Below the pieces are notes generated by a model. That model was not told where the DNA came from. It searched no databases and was given only the letters and a program-made list of their open reading frames with translations. Made by a program: the position numbers and the translations under genes. A stretch of 38,854 bases of DNA, from NCBI GenBank assembly GCA_023389575.1, contig JAEWEG010000008.1, positions 1-38,854 on the forward strand, in the 5' to 3' direction. Position 1 is the stretch's first letter. The number at the start of each line of letters is the position of its first letter. Source of the stretch: Chloroflexota bacterium. GTDB lineage: Bacteria; Chloroflexota; Chloroflexia; Thermomicrobiales; UBA6265. Below, in pieces: positions 31,418-38,854 of the stretch.

Positions 31418-33806
31418 ATGTCGTCGCTGCATGCCCTCCCCAACCCCAGCGAACCAATTTCGCCCGTGCACGGGCCCGGGTACCGCTTACCGCGTCCCAT
31501 CACCTCGTTCATCGGCCGGGACGAGGAAGCCGGGGCCCTCTTCGCCATGGTCACCGATCCTCATCGGAGACTGGTGACCGTCACCGGACCAGGCGGTATT
31601 GGCAAGACCCGGCTCGCGATCCAGGTGGCCCGCCGCTATCTCGACCAGTTCCACAACGCCGTCATCTTCCTCCCGCTGGCGGACGTGCGGTACCCGCATC
31701 TCCTGCCGGGAGCCGTCGCCCACGCCTTGGGTGTCAACGAGCCGGTTGGCGAAACCCTGATCGAACGCATTCGGGACTCCTGGCGCGATACCGTCCTGAT
31801 GCTGGTGGTCGACAACCTGGAGCACATTCTCGACGCGACCCCATTCCTGGCCGACCTTCTCGCCCAATGTCCCGGAATCACCGTCCTCGCCACCAGCCGT
31901 CGACGTCTCCAGGTATCCGGGGAGCACGTCTTCGACATTCGTCCACTTCCCATCGGGCACGCCGTCGCGCTGTTCGAGCAACGCGCCCAGGCGATCGCGC
32001 CAGGCTTCACGATCACCCCTGAAACGCGACCGGACATCGTCGACATCTGCGCGCATCTCGACGGTCTCCCACTGGCGATCGAACTGGCCGCGGCCAGGGT
32101 GCCCATCCTCCCACCCAGCGCCTTGCACGACCGGCTTGGCAACCTCATGGAGTTGTTGAGCGAAGGACTCCGCGACGCCCCAAACCGGCATCGGGGCATG
32201 CGCCAAACCATCGCCTGGAGCTACGACCTCCTCGGCCCGGACGAACGGGCGCTGTTCCGCTCGCTGGCCGTGTACGAAGGTGGCTTCACGCTGGAGGCCG
32301 CCACGGCGATGGCCACGGGCACCATCGATGCCCTCGCCTGCGTCTCGGACCTGCAGGCAAGCAGCCTGGTCAGGCTCCGCCCGGACGCCAACGGCACACC
32401 CCGATTCCGGATGCTCGAGACCATTCGCGAATTCGCGCTGGAGCAACTGCGCGCCCACGATGAAGAACAGGCGGCGCGCCGGGCGCATGCGGCCTACGTC
32501 GCCAGGCTGACGGAGGACACGGAACAGCTCTGGTGGCGCTCGGGTGGCCTCGACAAACTGGATGAGCTCGAACCCGAGATCCCGAACATTCGGGCCGCGC
32601 TTGCCTGGATGCGGGAGACGGGCGACGTCCCGGCCCTGTTGCGGGTCGCCGGCTCACTTGCCCCGATGTGGGCGGCCCGCGGCTACAGCACCGAAGGACG
32701 CGCCTGGCTGGAATGGGGCCTCCCGCGCAGCGACGGAACGCCTCCCACGACCCTGGTCGTGGCGGTACGGGCCCTGAGTTGGATCCTCAACCAGCACGAC
32801 GAATTCCACCGATCGCTGGTGGCTGCTCGGTATGCTCTCGATCTTTCGGCTGAAGTCGACGATGCAAGAAACCGTGTCGCCAGTCTCATCCTCAGCGGGA
32901 TCGCGGGGAAAAGGGTAGGGTTCCTCCAGGAATCCCTGGAGTGGTTCACCACCGCCCTGCACGAAGTGGATCAATGCGCCGATGACACGTGGGTGCCGGT
33001 AACCCGCTGCATCGTCCTGAACCAACTTGGGGCACTGCACGTGGAGCAAGGCGACATTGACCAGGCAGAGCGCTGGTATGCCGAATCCCTGGCAACGCAG
33101 CAATCACTTGGTCTCAGGTTCACTCCCGCTGGTCACGCGATCAAGGGATTGGGGGAGGTGGCCCATGCGCGTGGCGATCCCCGTCTCGCCCTGAGCCATT
33201 ACCTGACTTCCCTCCAGTACGCCCGCGAGGTGCGCGATGTTCGCGCCATTGCGCGTAGCCTTGGGGCGATCGCGGGTGCGCTCGCGGCACTGGGGCATTT
33301 CGAGCACGCCGCTCGCCTGTTCGGCACATCAGAAGCCAACCACGAGAGCATTGCCTATCCGTTCGTCATGGAGACATTTGCCCTGCAGCGCGCTCGGTCT
33401 GCCCGAACCGTGGGCGAGCTTGTATCCGGAGTGCACCGTGGCCGATGGCCTGCGCCGTTCGCTGTGGGAGCAAACCGCCCACATCCGGGCGGTTCGGCTC
33501 GACCCCGAGCAGGCTCAGGCGTGGTGGAACGAAGGACGCGCCCTCGATCTCGACGCCGCCATCGCCCTCATCCCCACGATCGAGCCCGAGGCCGCTCAGC
33601 CCGCCGAACGCCCGGGTGGCCTTTCGCCCCGGGAGGTGGATGTCCTCCGCCTGCTCGCCCAGGGTCACACCGACCGGGAGATCGCGGAACTGCTCTTCAT
33701 CAGCCCGCGCACCGTGCAGAATCACGTGCACCGCATCTACGCCAGGATCGATGTGTCGTCGCGTTCCGCGGCCACCCGCTGGGCGATGGATCACGGCATC
33801 GCCTGA
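31418..33806 (+). CDS. AfsR/LuxR-type ATPase regulator, broken by a frameshift
   Basis: Coding signal continues through two frames. Frame one (ATG 31418, GAGGG upstream) gives an NB-ARC-like ATPase: ITSFIGRDEEAG, Walker A TVTGPGGIGKTRLA, Walker B LMLVVDNLEH, 'LATSRRRLQVSGEHVFDIRPLP', then 'HLDGLPLAIELAAARV' and a TPR-rich region to about residue 655 (ARLFGTSEANHES). Near 33385-33400 the coding frame moves by one base. The second frame (LPEPWASLYPEC...) carries 'QAQAWWNEGRALDLDAAIAL' and the LuxR HTH LSPREVDVLRLLAQGHTDREIAELLFISPRTVQNHVHRIYARIDVSSR to the TGA at 33806. Together they make a normal protein of about 795 aa. As sequenced, frame one runs on to 34171 without the HTH, so the product would not bind DNA in the usual way. 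A one-base error or a recent mutation is most likely. Confidence 0.85.
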
Positions 33807-33844
33807 CCCAGGGCCGGGTCAGCCACGCCGTCCGGACCTTCGAA

Positions 33845-33872
33845 GGCCGCCGGAAGGTGATTTCCGGCGGCC
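33845..33872. terminator. Stem-loop between convergent genes
   Basis: GGCCGCCGGAA, 6-nt loop, TTCCGGCGGCC, a perfect 11-bp stem, 38 bases after the regulator's HTH-frame stop and 11 bases past the haloperoxidase-like stop on the other strand. No U-run, so Rho-independent function is uncertain. Confidence 0.6.
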
Positions 33873-33883
33873 CCGTAGCCTGG

Positions 33884-35368
33884 TCACGACTGGTCATCGC
33901 TCGAACGGATCAGGTCGATGTACTGGCGCGCCACCTGCCGCCCCAGCAGCAGGCCGGCATCGTTGTCGATCGCGTAGTGGATGCCCGCCCACAGGCGGGA
34001 GCAGGATGCTTCCCAGGCACGAGCCTCCATGTCCACCGCCGCCTGGGGGAAGTAGTACCCGACCACCACCGAGCCCGCGCCCATGATCGCGGGATACCCC
34101 GCCGGATAGGCCGGGTACGGCGGGGTGGGAACGGCGGTCACCAGGGACGGATCCTCCGTGATCGGGCGTGATGCCCAGTACGCGAACTTCCCATCCCACG
34201 TGGCGATCAACGAATCGTCGAGCGCGGCGTGAAGGTCGGAGAGAATTCGCGCCGCCTGGGGCAGGGAAGCGCCGGTCCGGGCGATCAGTTCCTGCGTCCA
34301 CCGGTCGAACATCATGACCGGGCTGCTGGTGCCCCACCACACGGCGCCGCGTTCCTGGTCGAACGAACGATTGGCGGCCACGTGTTGCACGGTCGCCAGT
34401 TCGGCCCGCCAGGCCGGGCTGCCATGCTCGGGCGGCGGGGCGGACCGGAACTGGTCTCCGCTCTTCAGCACCCACGGCGTTCGCATGCCCGCCAGCGGCT
34501 GGAACGGCGTCTCGATCATGGCGGGTGGCGTTGGTTGCCATTTGCCCGGCCCGGTCGGAATGGTCGACGGATCGAACTCGCCAACGTCGTTGTTGGCCAT
34601 CGACTGGGCCACTGCCATGTCCCCAATGACTCGGCCAAGCGCCAGCCCGGCGTCCACGTCGCTCCGGAACGCGGCTCCCGCCGCGATCCGCGATTCGGCC
34701 GCCGCCTGGGCCAGGTCATCGAACCGGCCAGGGGCCGCGTCCGGGAACAGGAACGTCAGCACGCTCGCCGCCGCGCCGGCCACCGCGGCGTGTTCCGACG
34801 GGAACGATGGCTGCTCAGCGTTGACCCCGGCCGCGGGCACGATGCGCGAATCCGTCGCCGCCGGACCTGGCCGCCTGTGCGCCTGCTGGGCATCGAGCGC
34901 CGCCACCGCCGCGTCGTGCATCGCGGTGTGAAGGGTGGCCATCACCTTCGATTGGGGGAGACCAATGCCGTAGCCGAATTCGGGGAATAACGCGACGGTC
35001 GCGTTCGACCAGGGGACAACCGCCACGCCACTTCCCCATTGCCTCACCGCCTCGGTCATCTCCGGGGTCATCCCGGCCTGCGCCTGGACCACCTCGTCAA
35101 TCTCGGCCTGCGTGGCCGCGCCAGGGGCTGCGGGGCGCTCCGCGTCCACCGACGCCAGGTACCACAGCCGCTGGTCCCCGGGTGTCGCCGCGACCGGGCT
35201 GGCATCCTGGAACCCATGAACCCGTTGAGCGGCGTTGCCACCGCCGTGGGCGACGATCGCCGGGGCGGCCAACGTGGCGGCAACCCCCGCGATACCGAGC
35301 CCCTGGAGGGCCGCCCGGCGCGATATCACGAACGCTTGTGGGTCCCGTTTCGGTGCTTGACGAGCCAT
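33884..35368 (-). CDS. Tat-exported vanadium haloperoxidase-like / PAP2-superfamily protein
   Basis: 494 aa. A twin-arginine signal (ISRRAALQGLGIAGVAATLAAPAIVA) is followed by an Asp/Ala/Pro linker (QDASPVAATPG). Motifs of the vanadium-dependent haloperoxidase/acid phosphatase fold are in order: an Arg-Pro (AHRRPGPAATDSR), 'PSFPSEHAAVAGAAA' with H193 (variant of PSGH, Glu for Gly), and near the C-terminus 'SRLWAGIHYAIDNDAGLLLGRQVA' with R458 and H464, where H464 corresponds to the vanadate/phosphate-linked His. The frame is open to 35491, but ATG 35368 has AGGAGG nine bases upstream and starts just before the Tat motif. Export folded, with cofactor, fits the Tat route. Halogenating or phosphatase activity cannot be decided. 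Confidence 0.88.
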   Translation of the reverse strand: MARQAPKRDPQAFVISRRAALQGLGIAGVAATLAAPAIVAHGGGNAAQRVHGFQDASPVAATPGDQRLWYLASVDAERPAAPGAATQAEIDEVVQAQAGMTPEMTEAVRQWGSGVAVVPWSNATVALFPEFGYGIGLPQSKVMATLHTAMHDAAVAALDAQQAHRRPGPAATDSRIVPAAGVNAEQPSFPSEHAAVAGAAASVLTFLFPDAAPGRFDDLAQAAAESRIAAGAAFRSDVDAGLALGRVIGDMAVAQSMANNDVGEFDPSTIPTGPGKWQPTPPAMIETPFQPLAGMRTPWVLKSGDQFRSAPPPEHGSPAWRAELATVQHVAANRSFDQERGAVWWGTSSPVMMFDRWTQELIARTGASLPQAARILSDLHAALDDSLIATWDGKFAYWASRPITEDPSLVTAVPTPPYPAYPAGYPAIMGAGSVVVGYYFPQAAVDMEARAWEASCSRLWAGIHYAIDNDAGLLLGRQVARQYIDLIRSSDDQS

Positions 35369-36434
35369 ATCCCGTCCTCCTGTCAGCGGGAACATCCACG
35401 CATCCACCTGATGCTGGCTCCCACCCTCGAGGGTGCCGCACCATGCCGGCGGGCACATCGGCACCACTACTCCATCGATGAAACACATCAAGAAGGGTGC
35501 GTTAGGCGGAAGTACTCAATCGCGGGTGCCAGGGCGCGAATCATGGAGTGATCCACCGGCGCCCATGTCATCTCCTGCCTGCCGGTGTGTCGAAAGCCGC
35601 CCCTCGGCACGAGGAGGGACGATCCCCGCCCTGTTCAGAGGGTTTGCAGTGGTTCGTGATGCAAGCGCCAATCGAAATGTCCGTCGAACAGATCGCCGGG
35701 TTCCAAGCCATCCATGACATGAACGCCCGCCCCCTGCAACCGCTCAATGGCCGTGACAGTATCGAGGACGATGCGCCGTGACCCAGAGCCGACCACGCTG
35801 ACGCCGAACACACCAGCACCGTTCCAGCCAATCGCTTCCGCCGAACCATCCTGCCCACGGCGCCACCGCCCACACCTTGCCCAGAACCCCCTCCAACGAC
35901 CACCAGTGCGAAAGCCTGGTGGTCGTGGTTTGGCGCTCCTGCCGTGCACTAAGGGCGGTTTATCAAAGGGAAGCTGGCCGGTCATCGCTTCTGGCAAGAT
36001 CGGGCCGGATTGATCCGTGCGACGAATCAACTCCTGCAACATGTGCGTGCCCAGCACATCGACGACCAGCGACCACACCTCACATTGGACCAGAGTTCTT
36101 GTCGGTCCGCTTAGCGCCCCCTGGGCTCCCCGCTGGAGGGAGTCCGGCCAGGCTGACCGTCGCACCGGCATCAACACGCACGTCGCCCAACCGTGGATAT
36201 GGGTGCAATGACTTATCCGGCTGCCCCGTTGGACACGGTGTCCGGAGGTACGCCCTCTGGCCATCGGACTACTTGCCACCGGCAAAACTTGGCCTAGACT
36301 GGAGGCAACATAACAATCAAGAGGTCGAACCCCGGGCACGCTGATCTGGCGGATTGTTCTCACCTGGGGCCTTGGGCGATCTCTTGCCTGTCGGAATTTC
36401 GAGGGACATGAACGTGACCCGAGGAGGGACGATC
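35369..36434. other. Gene-poor stretch of about 1 kb
   Basis: No supported gene. A minus-strand frame (36363-35635) is open for 242 codons; its end (RRIVLDTVTAIERLQGAGVHVMDGLEPGDLFDG) looks protein-like, but the opposite strand over the same bases also looks plausible (QAPIEMSVEQIAGFQAIHDMNARPLQPL). Stretches in between have irregular codon use. It may be a decayed gene. It contains the perfect inverted repeat at 35895-35925 and, at its end, AGGAGGGACGATC, the ribosome-binding site of the next gene. Confidence 0.45.
35895..35925. repeat. Perfect 11-bp inverted repeat in gene-poor DNA
   Basis: ACGACCACCAG, 9-nt loop TGCGAAAGC, CTGGTGGTCGT. It is not near a gene end, and there is no U-run. It could be a mobile-element end, a structured RNA or a protein site. 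None can be shown. Confidence 0.6.
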
Positions 36435-37295
36435 ATGGCAAACAAGGCGACCACCAGCATCAAGGGACTCCGTGTGTTTCCACCGCCGCCCAAGGGTTTC
36501 GACCTGCTGGCGGCATCCAGCAGGGAACTCAAGCATCACGGTCTGCCGCAACGACCTGACCCCCACACACAGCCCGAACTGGCCGGGTTGTGGGAAGACC
36601 GGGCCCGCCGCTACAGGGAGTTCGAGCATCTGCGACCCGAACTGGTACCGCCGCAAGGCGAACTCGCGCCCACACCCGCCGCGTTCGGGCTTTCTCCCCT
36701 GTTCAGTTGCGGCTTCGAACTGTTCGACGCCAGCGCCCCGATCACCATCCTGCTCGGCACGTTCACTGTGCCGAATCTCCACAACAGCCCCCACAACGGC
36801 CTGCCAAACGATTTCCGCATCTTCTTCGGCCTTGGATTCCTGGATCTCCATGTCGAGATGACGGTGGACGCATCACACAATGTCACGACCGCCATCAGGA
36901 TCCACACCGGCGCACAGGTGGCGTTGCCCGTGAGCCCCGGCGATGTGTTGAGCGCCACGCTCTGCCTGCAGGACAACGCGGCGGGAACCGCCTTCTACGG
37001 GCTGGTCAATGAAACCACCGGTCAGACAATGAATTTCTCGCTGGACACCGGATTCCCCCGCGCCGTGCGCATCAATGGCGGCATCAGCCGGGGCAGCCAG
37101 TTCAATGGCCCGCCCGACCCGCTGGCCAGGTTCGGCATCGTGTACTTCGACGAGGTCATCGCCTACTCGACAGGCGGCACCCGGTTCCTGACCAATGGGG
37201 TGCCCACCTCAATGACGGACTCCGCAGGCTCAACCCTGGCCGTGCCCCAGCGCATCAACGACTTCACTTTCAAACTGATCTTCCGCGACAGTTAG
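36435..37295 (+). CDS. Unknown beta-rich protein resembling the eqolisin (peptidase G1) fold
   Basis: 286 aa. A Pro-rich start (VFPPPPKGFDLLAASS) and a charged segment precede a beta-sandwich-like body. Three stretches recall glutamic peptidases of family G1: 'LLGTFTVPNLH' near 107 (eqolisins: 'GTWTVP'), 'VSPGDVLSATLCLQD' near 167 ('isaGDvi.vtv'), then 'GLVNETTGQTMNFSL', and 'LARFGIVYFDEVIA' (compare 'fadFGtv.ft.a'). In the place of the WIVE segment with the catalytic Glu, about 205-215, the sequence is RAVRINGGISRG, without Glu, so activity is doubtful. No signal peptide. ATG 36435 follows AGGAGGGACGATC and is preferred over the longer open frame from 36354. The assignment is by pattern only; a carbohydrate-binding or structural role is equally possible. 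Confidence 0.62.
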   Translation: MANKATTSIKGLRVFPPPPKGFDLLAASSRELKHHGLPQRPDPHTQPELAGLWEDRARRYREFEHLRPELVPPQGELAPTPAAFGLSPLFSCGFELFDASAPITILLGTFTVPNLHNSPHNGLPNDFRIFFGLGFLDLHVEMTVDASHNVTTAIRIHTGAQVALPVSPGDVLSATLCLQDNAAGTAFYGLVNETTGQTMNFSLDTGFPRAVRINGGISRGSQFNGPPDPLARFGIVYFDEVIAYSTGGTRFLTNGVPTSMTDSAGSTLAVPQRINDFTFKLIFRDS

Positions 37296-37601
37296 GTCGG
37301 AACCAGGCCTCCATCATTAAAGATCCGCGGTCCCTCTCCGCTCCCCTGAACGGCGTAAGCACGGGCACCCTCGACACATGGAAACGTCCGTGCACGCACT
37401 TTCGTTCGGGCGCTCTTCCGTTGCCTTCCGACCCCATCTACAATGGCCCAATCCAAATGGGCCGCAGCTCGGCGTGCCGGCCGTTTACACCGCGTCGGTG
37501 CTCGTCTTGATCTGCCAGAAGAACGAGTTGCGCCAACGCGTGAATCCGACTTCATTCTCGGCCCGCATTGTCCCGCCGTCTCGTCTCCATGGAGAACCAG
37601 A
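37296..37601. other. Intergenic region of 306 bases
   Basis: No supported gene. TACAAT at 37439-37444 could be a -10 box, and a weak inverted repeat (GGCCCA...TGGGCC, 37445-37463) follows it directly. GGAGA just before 37602 is the ribosome-binding site of the nucleoside hydrolase gene. Confidence 0.35.
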
Positions 37602-38522
37602 ATGTCCAGCAAGCACCAGGTTATCCTCGACACCGATATCGGCACCGATGTGGACGACATCCTCGCCCTCGGCGTCCTGCTCGGCTCCCCGGATGAAATT
37701 GACCTGATCGGCGTCACCACCGTCTACGGCGATGTCGACCTGCGCGCACGCATGGTCCACAAACTGCTCCAGCTTCGCGGGCGAGACGATGTTCCGGTCC
37801 ACGCCGGCGTGCGCGATCCGCTGCTGAAGCTCGATCCCATCTTCTGGCCGGGCCACGAAGGCATTGGCCTGCTGGAGGAAGGGGATACCCTTCCCGAAAC
37901 CAGCCCCACCCACGCCGTGGACTACCTGATCGAGACGGTGATGGCGAACCCCGGCGAGATCACCGTCCTCGCGGTGGGTCCGCTGACCAACGTGGCGACC
38001 GCGATCATCCGCGAGCCGCGGTTCGCCTCCTCTCTGAAGCACCTCATGATCATGGGTGGCCGGGTCGACATGTCGGACAGCGGCTGGGGCCCCGGCGAGC
38101 ACAACATCAAGTGCGACCCGGAGGCCGCCCACGTCGTCTTCTCCTCCGGCGCGCCAATCGACCTGGTGCCGCTCGATGTCACGCTCAAGGTGGTCATCCG
38201 GCAGGATGGCGTCGATGCCTTGCGGGCCGCCGGCGATCCGTACCACGATGCCCTCGCCGAGCAGGTCGCCCGCTACCCAGGATTCATCAACCGCGGCGGC
38301 TCGACCTTCCTGCACGACCCGCTCGCGGCCATGGCGCTTGTCCGGCCCGACCTGCTCGGCTGGACCGCCTACAACTGCCAGGTCGAACTCAACGGCCGCC
38401 TGACCCGCGCGATGACCGTGGTTCGAACGCCCGGCGAATCGGCCCCCGCCACCTGCCGCATCGCGCTTTCGGTCGACACCGCCGCCTGCGAAGCGTTCAT
38501 CGCCAAACGGCTCGCCAGCTGA
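37602..38522 (+). CDS. Inosine-uridine-preferring-type nucleoside hydrolase
   Basis: 306 aa. The N-terminal calcium and ribose site DTDIGTDVDDILALGVLLG (DTDxGxDDD pattern with Val before DD) is unmistakable. Further family motifs are 'GVTTVYGDVDLRARMVHKLLQL', 'ITVLAVGPLTNVATAI', 'LMIMGG' and 'EHNIKCDPEAAHVVFSSG' with the catalytic-loop Asn/Asp, then 'FLHDPLAAMALVRPDL' with the His-Asp near the base. These enzymes cut the N-glycosidic bond of ribonucleosides, releasing base and ribose for salvage. The frame is open from 37443; ATG 37602 with GGAGA six bases upstream begins at the family N-terminus. An ADP-ribosylglycohydrolase gene follows after 40 bases, so the two probably form an operon. 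Confidence 0.94.
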   Translation: MSSKHQVILDTDIGTDVDDILALGVLLGSPDEIDLIGVTTVYGDVDLRARMVHKLLQLRGRDDVPVHAGVRDPLLKLDPIFWPGHEGIGLLEEGDTLPETSPTHAVDYLIETVMANPGEITVLAVGPLTNVATAIIREPRFASSLKHLMIMGGRVDMSDSGWGPGEHNIKCDPEAAHVVFSSGAPIDLVPLDVTLKVVIRQDGVDALRAAGDPYHDALAEQVARYPGFINRGGSTFLHDPLAAMALVRPDLLGWTAYNCQVELNGRLTRAMTVVRTPGESAPATCRIALSVDTAACEAFIAKRLAS

Positions 38523-38562
38523 TCTATAGCCGAATGCCGACCGGCCTGAAAGGAACATCAGC

Positions 38563-38854
38563 GTGTCGCTAACGCCTGAACAACTCGATCGCGCGGCCGG
38601 TGTGCTGGTCGGGCAGGCGGTCGGCGACGCGCTCGGCGTTCCGTACGAGTTCGCCCCGCCATTCACCGGCGATGCCCAGATGCTCGGCGGCGGCTTGGGA
38701 GACTACGCCCCCGGCGAGTATTCCGACGACACCCAGATGGCGGTCTGCATCGCCCAGGTCTCCGCGACCGGCGCGGACCTGACCGCCAGCGACGCCCTGG
38801 ATGACATCGCGGGCTGGTTCCTGAAATGGCTGCACGGCGGGGCAACCGACGTCG
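38563..38854 (+). CDS. ADP-ribosylglycohydrolase family protein (partial, runs off the window)
   Basis: The first 97 codons, cut by the window end. GTG start with AAAGGA eight bases upstream. 'RAAGVLVGQAVGDALGVPYEF' is the family opening (G...GDA.G.P.E), and 'GEYSDDTQMAVCIAQ' holds the first metal-binding Ser-Asp-Asp-Thr. Members (DraG, ARH, and crystallin J1-like) remove ADP-ribose from proteins, nucleic acids or small molecules using two Mg2+ or Mn2+ ions. With the preceding nucleoside hydrolase it suggests handling of ADP-ribose or nucleosides. The rest of the active site lies beyond the window. Confidence 0.9.
   Translation, partial: MSLTPEQLDRAAGVLVGQAVGDALGVPYEFAPPFTGDAQMLGGGLGDYAPGEYSDDTQMAVCIAQVSATGADLTASDALDDIAGWFLKWLHGGATDV

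Noticed and set aside
33440..34171. C-terminal extension of the AfsR-like frame past the frameshift
   Set aside because: Arg/Pro/His-rich nonsense antisense to the haloperoxidase-like gene; the real continuation is in the next frame.
35895..35925. Integron attC site or tRNA
   Set aside because: No attC core sites (GTTRRRY) and no cloverleaf arms or CCA-compatible acceptor around the hairpin.

Overview
The window is a G+C-rich bacterial chromosome segment. Features that suggest a Chloroflexota bacterium of the Thermomicrobia/Sphaerobacter kind are the strong G/C preference at third codon positions, several twin-arginine signal peptides whose mature N-termini run through Asp/Ala/Ser/Pro-rich linkers, two F420-type (DUF385) nitroreductases, and large MalT/AfsR-like LuxR regulators. 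This placement is inference from style; no marker gene (rRNA, ribosomal protein) is present. No tRNA, rRNA, CRISPR array, complete insertion sequence or phage module was seen.

Layout. 1-3814: a LuxR regulator (minus), two tandem DUF385 proteins and a phytanoyl-CoA-dioxygenase-like enzyme. 3815-8000: visibly lower-G+C DNA with a gene-poor stretch of about 865 bases, then a very large secreted multidomain protein whose reading frame is cut by an in-frame TAG 77 codons before the next stop. 8252-15115: a Tat-exported iron/siderophore-type binding protein without permease, a second Tat-exported protein of unknown function, a P-type ATPase, an ABC-2 type exporter pair and a small conserved protein. 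15514-22564: a MalT-like regulator divergent from an ArsR-MFS operon, and a MATE exporter divergent from a TetR regulator. 22690-23730: two abutting unknown genes. 23869-29467: SDR/AraC divergent pair, YqhA-like membrane protein, TetR/DHA2-MFS divergent pair, Dps. 29738-38854: CPA1 antiporter, a frameshifted AfsR/LuxR regulator, a Tat-exported vanadium-haloperoxidase-like protein, a gene-poor stretch of about 1 kb, an eqolisin-fold-like protein, a nucleoside hydrolase and the start of an ADP-ribosylglycohydrolase.

How it fits together. The recurring unit is a local regulator beside an efflux pump or enzyme. ArsR-MFS, TetR-MATE and TetR-DHA2 each have an inverted-repeat operator candidate in the promoter region: perfect palindromes at 18362-18387 and 27144-27161, and a repeat cluster at 21816-21843. 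With the ABC-2 exporter, P-type ATPase, Na+/H+ antiporter and Dps this reads as an export and stress-response region. Many genes are bounded by clear stem-loops, several shared by convergent genes.

The items most worth a second look are the interrupted giant secreted protein (4680-7895) in its low-G+C setting, the frameshift that separates the LuxR DNA-binding domain from its ATPase (near 33390), the unknown gene pair at 22690-23730, the eqolisin-like protein without an evident catalytic Glu, and the gene-poor tracts at 3815-4679 and 35369-36434. I did not find a clearly new multi-gene defence or biosynthetic system.
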